Shown here one piece after another: positions 1-4,753 of a stretch of DNA of 5,514 nt. The number at the start of each line of letters is the position of its first letter. Position 1 is the first letter of the stretch. The translations under genes were made by a program, and so were the position numbers. The notes under the pieces were generated by a model. It had not been told where the DNA came from. It made no database searches and saw nothing but the letters and a program-made list of their open reading frames with translations. The stretch comes from an uncultured Peptococcaceae bacterium (lineage in GTDB: Bacteria > Bacillota > Peptococcia > Peptococcales > Peptococcaceae): contig CABVBB010000182.1 in NCBI GenBank assembly GCA_902496505.1, positions 1-5,514 on the forward strand, read 5' to 3'.

Positions 1-1
1 T

Positions 2-286
2 GGCAGTGCGAGCGCCGTCCTCTCGGACGGAAGAGCCGCGGGATGATGCGGTGTTTTTTCTTTGTTGCAGACGCCCCACATTGTATGCTTCGCTTATATC
101 CCCATTACGCGAAACAGACAAAGTCACCTCATAATAACGTGCATCCGCATCTTCAAAGTATGCTCTGCGATAGTTCCAACCTTGCTCCCTCATTCCACGC
201 TGTTGATGCTTATTATGAACATCTTCGTTCCAGCTGCTTGGTTCAGAGATAACTGCTAATTTGTCAATGTGGCTCTCAGCCGCTAA
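2..286 (-). pseudogene. Phage-type protein C-terminal segment, copy A (no start, runs off left edge)
   Basis: An uninterrupted minus-strand frame of 95 codons runs from a TAG at 287-289 to the left edge, without a start codon or ribosome binding site at its 5' end. The translation looks like real protein. It has a SSWNEDVHNKH segment near residue 17, then WNYRRAYFEDADARYYEVTLS (split here: WNYRRAYFEDADA, then RYYEVTLSVSRNGD), AYNVGRLQQRKN, and a GSSVREDGAR tail. The same motifs recur in copy B (338-589), which supports coding origin. The pattern of a 'YY-V-TLSV' strand, 'YN(V/I)GRL', then a Gly/Ser tail recalls, from memory, the C-terminal nuclease-like domains of large phage polyvalent or head-associated proteins (PBECR-type). 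That assignment is a guess. The missing 5' end suggests a truncated, duplicated fragment inside a decaying element. It lies 48 bp after the stop of copy B on the same strand. The true C-terminus lies outside the window. Confidence 0.55.
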
Positions 287-337
287 CTACGCCCGCTGCT
301 CAGGCGCAAGACTATCGAATAGGCTGTTGCTTAACGG

Positions 338-589
338 CTAGTCGGGTGCTATACTGGACTCAAAAGCACTGATGTCTTCTGTGTTCTCAAATCTTCCCAC
401 AGGAAGAATTGAAGCACGAGCGCCGCCTTCCCTGGCGGAAGAGCCACCTGTCGACACAGTGTTTTTCTTTTCTTTAAACGTCCAATATTGTATATTTCCT
501 TAATATAACCGTTGCTTTCCTCTGGCTTTATGCTTATCACTAATATCCTCATTCCAACTATTCAGGATAGAGGTTACCGCCAACTTGCC
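338..589 (-). pseudogene. Phage-type protein C-terminal segment, copy B (frameshifted, internally deleted)
   Basis: This is a second, diverged copy of the 2-286 coding segment on the same strand. Its first part (503-589) reads GKLAVTSILNSWNEDISDKH and stops at TAA (500-502). A shifted frame then gives YIKEIYNIGRLKKRK. A further shift at an A5 run (T462-466 on the plus strand; A6 in copy A) gives TVSTGGSSAREGGARASILP and a tail ending in SSIAPD and TAG (338-340). Relative to copy A, about 80 bp are missing, covering the RAYFEDADARYYEVTLSV part. Two frame breaks plus a deletion make it a pseudogene. It supplies the natural C-terminus that is cut off in copy A. A naive reading gives a 67-codon ORF at 349-552, but that is a composite of shifted frames and should not be taken as the product. 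The function is as uncertain as for copy A. Confidence 0.6.
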
Positions 590-614
590 GTAACAGCCAA
601 CACATCGCCATTAG

Positions 615-652
615 CCGCCATCAGGTATACGTCCTGATTCTGGCGGATTTTT
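615..652 (+). terminator. Hairpin with T-run between copy B and the 652-936 ORF
   Basis: The outer arms CCGCC (615-619) and GGCGG (642-646) and the inner arms ATCAGG (620-625) and CCTGAT (633-638) form a stem with a 7-nt loop and a 3-nt bulge. The sequence ATTTTT follows, so on the plus strand this has terminator form. No plus-strand gene is visible upstream, however. On the minus strand it directly follows the stop of the 652-936 ORF but lacks a U-run. It may be a phage intergenic hairpin rather than a working terminator. Confidence 0.45.
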
Positions 653-936
653 CATTGATTTACTCCTTTCACTTGACAATCAGCCTTTACATAGGACTGT
701 TTTATCGGCCCATTGCTGTCCCTGATCTGATACCGTCTTTTTTGACCATCCTCGCCCAACAGCTTCGTCCGCTGCTCATCCGATCCTCTCTTGTCATTCT
801 GGCCGCTATCTGCTATATGAGATGCATTAAAAGAGCTACGTTGCTGTGAGGCCGCGTTAAATCCATCCAAAGTATGGACTGCGTTGTCGGAAGCAGTATT
901 GGATAGCTCTTTTATATACTCGCCGACTCTAAGCAA
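652..936 (-). CDS. Hypothetical protein, mobile-element remnant (TTG start uncertain)
   Basis: A 94-codon minus-strand ORF that I do not recognise. It is hydrophilic, rich in Gln, Asn, Asp, Ser and Lys, with no signal peptide or membrane segment. Its middle contains SGQNDKRGSDEQRTK and its end KRRYQIRDSNGP. The only available start is TTG at 936, since a stop lies five codons upstream. No convincing ribosome binding site precedes it, so it may be the 3' remainder of a longer gene broken by a frameshift. It shares strand with the two decayed copies to its left and ends at the 615-652 hairpin. It faces away from the integrase remnant that starts 54 bp to its right. The composition would suit a phage structural or accessory protein, but nothing in it fixes a function. 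A non-coding origin is also possible. Confidence 0.35.
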   Translation of the reverse strand: MLRVGEYIKELSNTASDNAVHTLDGFNAASQQRSSFNASHIADSGQNDKRGSDEQRTKLLGEDGQKRRYQIRDSNGPIKQSYVKADCQVKGVNQ

Positions 937-990
937 GTTGTCCTGGTGTTATCGCTATCAACAAATCTACAACAGCCGATCATATCATAA

Positions 991-1155
991 AAGACACAAT
1001 GTCAACGAGCAGCCACCGATCCGAAAGCCATACCGCATCGCATCGGGCAGGCCAAATCGCCAACGATTTTGGATATCTATGCACATTTGATCGATGACTC
1101 CGAGCAAGAAACCGCCCCCAAAATAGAGGAACATCTATCGCAAATGGCGAAGTGA
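991..1155 (+). pseudogene. Tyrosine recombinase/integrase, C-terminal remnant
   Basis: The plus frame from 991 (just after an in-frame TAA at 988-990) to TGA at 1153-1155 encodes 54 residues. From about residue 14 they match the end of a site-specific tyrosine recombinase: HRIGQAKSPTILDIYAHL, then IDDSEQETAPKIEEHLSQ and a short basic end. The tyrosine of the DIYAHL box (TAT at 1078-1080) corresponds to the catalytic nucleophile that attaches to the DNA 3' phosphate. The usual LGH before it is IGQ here, so a catalytic-box histidine is lost. The N-terminal DNA-binding part and the R...HxxR boxes are absent. A full integrase is about 300-400 aa, so this is a dead fragment. It points toward a truncated tRNA-Val gene 140 bp downstream, the normal relation between an integrase gene and its attachment site. 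Family recognition is strong for such a short stretch; activity is very unlikely. Confidence 0.8.
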
Positions 1156-1159
1156 TACT

Positions 1160-1197
1160 ATATTCTTACCATGGTTTCAAAACCGCGGCAAGAATAT
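1160..1197. repeat. Imperfect palindrome between integrase remnant and att site
   Basis: An 8-bp perfect inverted repeat (ATATTCTT at 1160-1167, AAGAATAT at 1190-1197) encloses further complementary pieces: CC/GG and GGTTT (1173-1177) with AAACC (1180-1184). It has no T-run and so is not a typical terminator. Its place between integrase and attachment site would suit an integrase or excisionase arm-binding site, but this is inference only. Confidence 0.4.
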
Positions 1198-1294
1198 CGT
1201 TGTTTGTTCGAAATGCCGTGAAGCCTTGATATGACTGGATTTAACATCTGCCAATTACACCTATTTTCTATTGGTGCAAAAACATCAGAACAGC

Positions 1295-1339
1295 CTCACA
1301 TGCAAGAGGCCGTGGGTTCGAGTCCCTCTATCTCCATCA
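1295..1339 (+). other. attR-type attachment site: 3' part of tRNA-Val(CAC)
   Basis: Starting at an anticodon loop CTCACAT (U33 at 1296, anticodon CAC at 1297-1299), the sequence follows tRNA order. It has the 3' anticodon stem GCAAG (1302-1306), variable loop AGGCC, T-stem GTGGG, T-loop TTCGAGT (1317-1323), CCCTC, acceptor strand TATCTCC (1329-1335), discriminator A1336 and TCA where CCA would be expected. The matching 5' acceptor strand (GGAGATA), D-arm and 5' anticodon stem (CTTGC) are absent upstream. It therefore cannot make a tRNA. A terminator follows at once, as after a native tRNA gene. The simplest reading is that an element integrated into a tRNA-Val gene, displacing the original 3' end to here. 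The intact gene would be rebuilt at the far end of the element. The T-stem has one T-T mismatch (1313/1327), consistent with decay. Confidence 0.75.
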
Positions 1340-1347
1340 TAAAAGCG

Positions 1348-1377
1348 CGGCTTCCCCATAACGGGAGCCGTTTTTTT
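1348..1377 (+). terminator. Intrinsic terminator of the tRNA-Val locus
   Basis: The stem CGGCT/AGCCG (1348-1352, 1366-1370) plus CCC/GGG (1354-1356, 1363-1365), with one bulged T, has a 6-nt loop and is followed by seven Ts (1371-1377). It sits 8 bp after the tRNA 3' end and is most likely the native tRNA terminator. Confidence 0.85.
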
Positions 1378-1416
1378 GTCCCTATCACTGTTTAGATTCA
1401 AGCAGGAGGCGTTCTT

Positions 1417-1737
1417 ATGACTGACATAAAGATGATCACCCTCAAAGATGTTTTGACCCGGCCAGAGGCTTTTAACTGGTCCGACAGCCTTTATCTGCCC
1501 GAGAAAGAATGGACCCTGGACACCGAATGTCTCATCTGGGACCCTGACGATGTCGAGGATGACAACGACGAACTTCCCCGTCCCGCCGCAGAGCGCCAGC
1601 TCTACTGCGCCATCAGTCTCCAGATCGTGCAGTCGATCGTCACCAACGCCCGCGAGCAGATTCCCAACTGCACCGACGAGCTGCTCTTGGAAGCCCTCGC
1701 TTACTACTGGGACAACGACGCTTTCTTTACCCGCTGA
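1417..1737 (+). CDS. Small acidic hypothetical protein (possibly DUF7716-like), 106 aa
   Basis: The start is well supported: AGGAGG at 1404-1409 lies 7 nt before ATG 1417. The product is a soluble protein of 106 aa without signal or membrane segment. It is strongly acidic in the middle (WDPDDVEDDNDELP, about residues 41-54) and ends in an aromatic/acidic ALAYYWDNDAFF. The layout (TLKDVL near the N-terminus, central DPDDVED, final YY-DNDAF) recalls, from memory, a family of small proteins seen in toxin-immunity settings and labelled DUF7716. This is not verified and gives no biochemical role. It is the first chromosomal gene right of the tRNA attachment site and ends 25 bp before its own terminator. 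No promoter fits in the 39 bp between the upstream terminator and the start, so it may depend on read-through from the tRNA side. If so, insertion of the element would have changed its expression. Confidence 0.8.
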   Translation: MTDIKMITLKDVLTRPEAFNWSDSLYLPEKEWTLDTECLIWDPDDVEDDNDELPRPAAERQLYCAISLQIVQSIVTNAREQIPNCTDELLLEALAYYWDNDAFFTR

Positions 1738-1762
1738 CCCGCCCCTGAATGATCCTGCCCTA

Positions 1763-1799
1763 GGCGAGCCCCGCATGACTGCGGAGCCCGCCTTTTTTT
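1763..1799 (+). terminator. Intrinsic terminator after the 106-aa gene
   Basis: The 12-bp arms (1763-1774 and 1781-1792) with two A-C mismatches and a 6-nt loop ATGACT are followed by seven Ts. The position just after the gene at 1417-1737 fits a single-gene transcript. Confidence 0.85.
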
Positions 1800-1837
1800 C
1801 TTTGCCGCGCGGGGCATCCTTTAAGCAGAGCTCATCC

Positions 1838-1865
1838 TTGACAGATGACCCTTCTGTGGTATGAT
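1838..1865 (+). promoter_or_regulatory. SigmaA/sigma70-type promoter
   Basis: A perfect -35 TTGACA (1838-1843), a 16-nt spacer and -10 TATGAT (1860-1865) put the transcription start near 1871-1873. It drives the membrane-protein gene at 1904. A start site here leaves too short a leader for the TTG start at 1880 and favours ATG 1904. Confidence 0.85.
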
Positions 1866-1903
1866 CGACCTATATCAAATTGTTCAGAAAGGTCGTGCTC
1901 ACG

Positions 1904-2632
1904 ATGAATACTCTTTTTATGCTCCTTTGTCTGGCGTCCATGATCGCCATCCCGATCTACTTGATCAAATTCCTGCTCAAGGTGGTCAAAAAAACCGACC
2001 GCTCCCAGCCCAAAAAACGGCTGCTCATCGCCCTGGCTGTTTTCGTTATCTCTATGGCCGGCGGCATTGCTACGACACCGTCGACCCCCTCTACCCCTGC
2101 CGAACCGCCAGCCATTGCCGATACCGCTCAGACCACTGACGACGACCGCACCCCCTCCAACGCACGCTCTTCAGAGCCCAGCTCTGCTCTCGACGAACCC
2201 TCAGCCGACCCAGCTGCCGAGCCCGCCTCCGCCCTCAGCGAATCATCGACCCAGCCCAGCAGCGCTCTGCCTGCCCCAGATGCGGACGAGCCTGCCGCAG
2301 CATTGCCATCTGAGCCAGCCGGCCAGGCGTCCGACACGCCAGCAGCCCCCGCCTCCGTTCAGCCAGCCGCAGCGCCTATTGATCCGCCCGCTGCTCCAGC
2401 GGAATCCCCTCAGCCTCCCGCAGCCGCTCCCGTGCAGCAGGCTGCCCCTGCTCCCGAACCAGCTGCTGCCAAAATAACCGCCGCCTATGTGGGCAGTGCC
2501 AACACGAAGAAATTCCACTACGCCAGCTGTTCCTCCGCCAAGCAGATCAAAGCGTCCAACCGCGTCGAATTCGACAGTGCTGAAGAAGCCGAAAACGCCG
2601 GCTACGTCCCCTGCAAAAGATGCAACCCCTGA
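1904..2632 (+). CDS. Membrane protein with Pro/Ala-rich linker and C-terminal Ada-type zinc-binding module
   Basis: ATG 1904 is preferred over the in-frame TTG 1880. It has AGAAAGG at 1886-1892 and lies about 30 nt after the promoter start, whereas the TTG would have almost no leader. The 242-aa product begins with two hydrophobic helices (about residues 3-25 and 39-56) joined by a basic loop (KKTDRSQPKKR). By the positive-inside rule the loop is cytoplasmic and both ends face outward. A long low-complexity linker of Pro, Ala, Ser and acidic residues (about 57-190) follows. The last 50 residues form a compact module with YVGSANTKKFHYASC, then GYVPCKRCNP. Putative metal ligands are H205, C209, C237 and C240. 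This matches the Ada-like zinc-binding motif seen at the ends of some secreted nucleases and competence-type proteins. There is no nuclease domain here, so the catalytic role is unknown; a DNA-contacting or anchoring role is only a guess. Runs of GCC/CCC codons reflect the linker. Confidence 0.9.
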   Translation: MNTLFMLLCLASMIAIPIYLIKFLLKVVKKTDRSQPKKRLLIALAVFVISMAGGIATTPSTPSTPAEPPAIADTAQTTDDDRTPSNARSSEPSSALDEPSADPAAEPASALSESSTQPSSALPAPDADEPAAALPSEPAGQASDTPAAPASVQPAAAPIDPPAAPAESPQPPAAAPVQQAAPAPEPAAAKITAAYVGSANTKKFHYASCSSAKQIKASNRVEFDSAEEAENAGYVPCKRCNP

Positions 2633-2640
2633 CCGCGCCA

Positions 2641-2677
2641 AAAAGCCGCCCATTCCCCTCGGAATAGGCGGCTTTTT
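2641..2677 (+). terminator. Intrinsic terminator of the zinc-module membrane protein gene
   Basis: The arms GCCGCC (2645-2650) and GGCGGC (2667-2672) plus inner ATTCC/GGAAT form a stem with loop CCTC and a C/A mismatch, followed by TTTTT. An AAAA run precedes it. It starts 9 bp after the stop codon. Confidence 0.9.
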
Positions 2678-2704
2678 ATGATTTTCTTACCATTTATACG
2701 AACC

Positions 2705-2736
2705 AAAAAAAGAGCGCTGTCCGCAGCGCTTTTTTT
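2705..2736. terminator. Bidirectional terminator between convergent genes
   Basis: The perfect 7-bp stem AGCGCTG/CAGCGCT (2713-2719, 2724-2730) with loop TCCG has six Ts on its right and a run of seven As (2705-2711) on its left. It can therefore end transcripts from both sides. On the minus strand it directly follows the stop of the 2742-3179 gene. Confidence 0.9.
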
Positions 2737-2741
2737 GCTCT

Positions 2742-3179
2742 CTATTCTACCGGATCCATCGGCTCCCTGAGACAATGCAGTACCACGCTGCAGGGATGCG
2801 CTTGGTTTTCAAATTTCCGCACGATCCGATCGATCACGATGGCGCTGTCTTCAAACGCCGTTGCCGGCAGCATGATGATGTATTGTGCCGCACTATACTG
2901 GGCAAATAGATCGCCCCGCCGCAGAGAATACATGATCACCTCTCGCAGCACCGCCATCGCCGGCTGCAAAATGTTCTGCTCCGGTATCTCGCCCTGCGCG
3001 TCTGTCAACGTACACAGCAGGATATATACCATCTGGCCGCTGCGGCTCAGCCCTCGCGCCACAAAACGGTATATCTCCCGAAACGCACCATAATCCTGAT
3101 AATACGCGCCGCAGACCCGACCTGGTTCTGCCAGCTCTTTTTTGATCATCGCCAGATCCGTCGCTATGCTTTTCAGCAT
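2742..3179 (-). CDS. Degenerate GGDEF-like protein with retained RxxD site
   Basis: A 145-aa soluble protein. Its C-terminal two thirds have the GGDEF-domain fold pattern: a strand VYILLCTL (51-58), helices, LRRGDLFAQYSAAQYIIMLP (86-105), then a helix IVIDRIVRKF. The active-site GGDEF is replaced by SAAQY (96-100), so it should not make c-di-GMP. An RxxD (R87-R-G-D90) stands exactly five residues before it, the spacing of the c-di-GMP inhibitory site in true GGDEF domains. A similar 'LRRGD...YSA-QF' domain also occurs, from memory, in BTAD-type regulators of Firmicutes. No DNA-binding domain is present here. ATG 3179 overlaps the end of the upstream cyclase gene by 7 nt (ATGCTGA), with GAGGTGG upstream, so translation is probably coupled. 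It may be a c-di-GMP receptor or a modulator of the cyclase. Confidence 0.85.
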   Translation of the reverse strand: MLKSIATDLAMIKKELAEPGRVCGAYYQDYGAFREIYRFVARGLSRSGQMVYILLCTLTDAQGEIPEQNILQPAMAVLREVIMYSLRRGDLFAQYSAAQYIIMLPATAFEDSAIVIDRIVRKFENQAHPCSVVLHCLREPMDPVE

Positions 3180-4594
3180 GTCGCTGCCACCTCACTTCCT
3201 TCGGCATGCTCCATTTCCCAATCCTCATAAAAGGCGTAACCATTCTTGCCAACGTTCTTCTGATAATACAGCGCCCGATCCGCCCGGCGCAGCAGCTCCT
3301 CAAAATACTTGTCCGACTCCCGCACCATAGCGATCCCCACACTGGCCGAGATGCCAAAGACACCCTCCGCCGCGGCAAAGGACTTGCGAAACGCCGCATT
3401 GATCGTCTGCGCCTTGCGCTCCGCCAAATGCCGATCCGTCGTATCCTTCATAAAGGCCACGAATTCATCGCCGCCAATGCGCCCCACGATATCACTGCTG
3501 CGAAAAAGCGTCCGCAGCAATTGCCCCAGCTCCTGCAGCACCTGATCGCCCGCCTGATGGCCCAGATTATCATTGACCAATTTGAAATTGTCCACATCCA
3601 CCATGAGCAATGCGCCCACGCCTTGCTGCTGCTCCAGATAGGCATTCACACCGCTCTCCGTATAGCCGCGGTTGCTCAGATCCGTCAGCGGATCACGCTC
3701 CGACCGTCTGCGGATCTCCAACTCCTGGCGCTTCTCCTCATCGATGTTTTTGATATTGGCCACCAAGCGCCGCACCTCTGTGCCGTTTCGCCGGATCGGC
3801 GTCATGGTGATCTTGAGCCACAGATAGCCCTTCTCCTGATGCACGATGCGGAACTCCTGCTCCAGATAATCCACCTGCAGCAAAGCGATCAGCGCATCAC
3901 CCTCGATGCCGAACTTCTCCACAAAGCATTCCCGATCCGCAGGCAGGATCGCTGATACCATCTTATCATAAATTTCTCGAATATCCGGTTTCTCCGACAA
4001 GGTCACGCCAAAAAGCCGCATCATCTTTTCCCGATCGATATGGACCTCCTGACTCACCATGTCCACGTCAAAGATCAGATCGCTGGTCTTTTCCAATACG
4101 AACTTATAACTGGCCTCACTGTCCCACAAGGCCTCCTGCCGTCTTTCCAGCTCCTCTCGCCTCGCCCGCGCTGCCGCCTGCAAAAGCTCGCACACGCCCT
4201 GATCCTCAGCCTGTCCATTTACCCACTCCTGTACGCTGTACGATAAATGCATCTGCTTCATCGACCAGCTCGTCTCCAAAAGCGCGCAGCACATCGAAAA
4301 TTGGATGGACACATCCCCCAGATCGATCACACCATAAAGCATGCCCCATTCCGGCGACAACGACTGCGCCGCATAATGCAGCCGCTTGACCTCCAAAAAG
4401 CTCATCTCACCGATCAGCTCCGTCAAATAATCGATCACTGCCTCCTGGCCATGATTCATACGTTTCTCACTATCACCAATAAAAACGATCTGCTCATCTA
4501 GGAAAGGTCTCAATACTTCCGCACTACCTCCAGCGATACACCGCCCCCACAACAGCTTAAACTGCTCCTGTACCTTCTCTATGGCCATCCTCAT
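3173..4594 (-). CDS. Diguanylate cyclase: SnoaL-like, PAS and GGDEF domains
   Basis: It makes c-di-GMP from two GTP. ATG 4594 is chosen because GAGGTG (minus strand, about 4602-4607) lies about 7 nt upstream. A longer frame to 4696 adds 34 residues that overlap a hairpin and have no ribosome binding site. The product has 473 aa. Residues about 5-125 resemble a SnoaL/NTF2-like sensor. A charged helix (about 135-160, ARARREELERRQE) links to a PAS domain (about 160-290) with an IKNIDEEKRQ exit helix. The GGDEF domain spans about 298-457: DPLTDLSNR, metal-binding D333 in MVDVDNFK, RxxD I-site R365-D368, GGDEF at 374-378, and ASVGIA. All key residues are present, so it should be active and product-inhibited. 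No membrane segment is seen, so it is probably cytosolic and senses a soluble ligand. The downstream degenerate GGDEF gene overlaps it. I found no clear promoter in the 157 bp upstream. Confidence 0.93.
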   Translation of the reverse strand: MRMAIEKVQEQFKLLWGRCIAGGSAEVLRPFLDEQIVFIGDSEKRMNHGQEAVIDYLTELIGEMSFLEVKRLHYAAQSLSPEWGMLYGVIDLGDVSIQFSMCCALLETSWSMKQMHLSYSVQEWVNGQAEDQGVCELLQAAARARREELERRQEALWDSEASYKFVLEKTSDLIFDVDMVSQEVHIDREKMMRLFGVTLSEKPDIREIYDKMVSAILPADRECFVEKFGIEGDALIALLQVDYLEQEFRIVHQEKGYLWLKITMTPIRRNGTEVRRLVANIKNIDEEKRQELEIRRRSERDPLTDLSNRGYTESGVNAYLEQQQGVGALLMVDVDNFKLVNDNLGHQAGDQVLQELGQLLRTLFRSSDIVGRIGGDEFVAFMKDTTDRHLAERKAQTINAAFRKSFAAAEGVFGISASVGIAMVRESDKYFEELLRRADRALYYQKNVGKNGYAFYEDWEMEHAEGSEVAATC

Positions 4595-4669
4595 TATCGT
4601 CTCACCTCTTTTGTCTAGTTTGCCTGCTGCCCATACCCGCGGCCCTACCCCTCCGCTAAAAATATGTAT

Positions 4670-4699
4670 GCGGCACCGACCCCTTGAGGTCGGCACCGC
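4670..4699 (-). terminator. Hairpin 2 downstream of the surface protein gene
   Basis: The arms GCGG/CCGC and CCGACC/GGTCGG enclose a 6-nt loop. Between them, CA opposite CA is a mismatch in plus-strand RNA. In minus-strand RNA it becomes UG opposite UG, giving tandem G-U pairs and a continuous 12-bp stem. On the minus strand ATACATATTTTTAG follows, with the T-run offset by about 7 nt. It is possibly an imperfect terminator or an mRNA 3' stability element. Confidence 0.55.
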
Positions 4700-4717
4700 T
4701 GGTACTGCTTATATGTC

Positions 4718-4739
4718 CCGCACCGCTTGAGCGGCGCGG
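4718..4739 (-). terminator. Hairpin 1 downstream of the surface protein gene
   Basis: The arms CCGC-A-CCGC and GCGG-C-GCGG with a TTGA loop (TCAA on the minus strand) have one A-C mismatch in plus-strand RNA. This is a G-U pair in minus-strand RNA, giving a 9-bp stem there. It lies 14 bp after the surface-protein stop codon. There is no U-run directly after it, so it may work together with hairpin 2. Confidence 0.5.
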
Positions 4740-4753
4740 AAGATGCTCATCAT

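Noticed and set aside
323..338. Hairpin GCTGTT/AACGGC just after copy B's stop
   Set aside because: Only six pairs including a T-G, and no T-run; too weak to call a terminator.
884..1090. Plus-strand 68-codon ORF
   Set aside because: It overlaps the integrase remnant in a different frame. The integrase box is read from the frame ending at 1155.
1295..1339. End of a tmRNA or a complete tRNA gene
   Set aside because: No tmRNA 5' end or tag frame and no D-arm or 5' acceptor strand is present upstream. The anticodon-loop reading fits a tRNA-Val fragment better.
1..1340. CRISPR array or phage defence system in the element part
   Set aside because: There are no regularly spaced short repeats and no recognisable defence protein. 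The two repeats are diverged coding copies.
1285..1776. Long minus-strand ORF of 163 codons
   Set aside because: Its C-terminal end (DRGTRTHGLLHVRLF) is the antisense of the tRNA fragment, a well-known false-ORF pattern, and the rest is antisense to the well-supported 106-aa gene.
2067..2653. Long ORFs in other frames of the Pro/Ala linker region on both strands
   Set aside because: High GC and repetitive GCC/CCC codons keep the other frames open. Only the 1904-2632 frame has a promoter, ribosome binding site and recognisable zinc module.
3206..3955. Plus-strand 249-codon ORF opposite the cyclase gene
   Set aside because: It is antisense to the clear GGDEF coding sequence, with His/Leu/Gln-rich shadow composition and no ribosome binding site.
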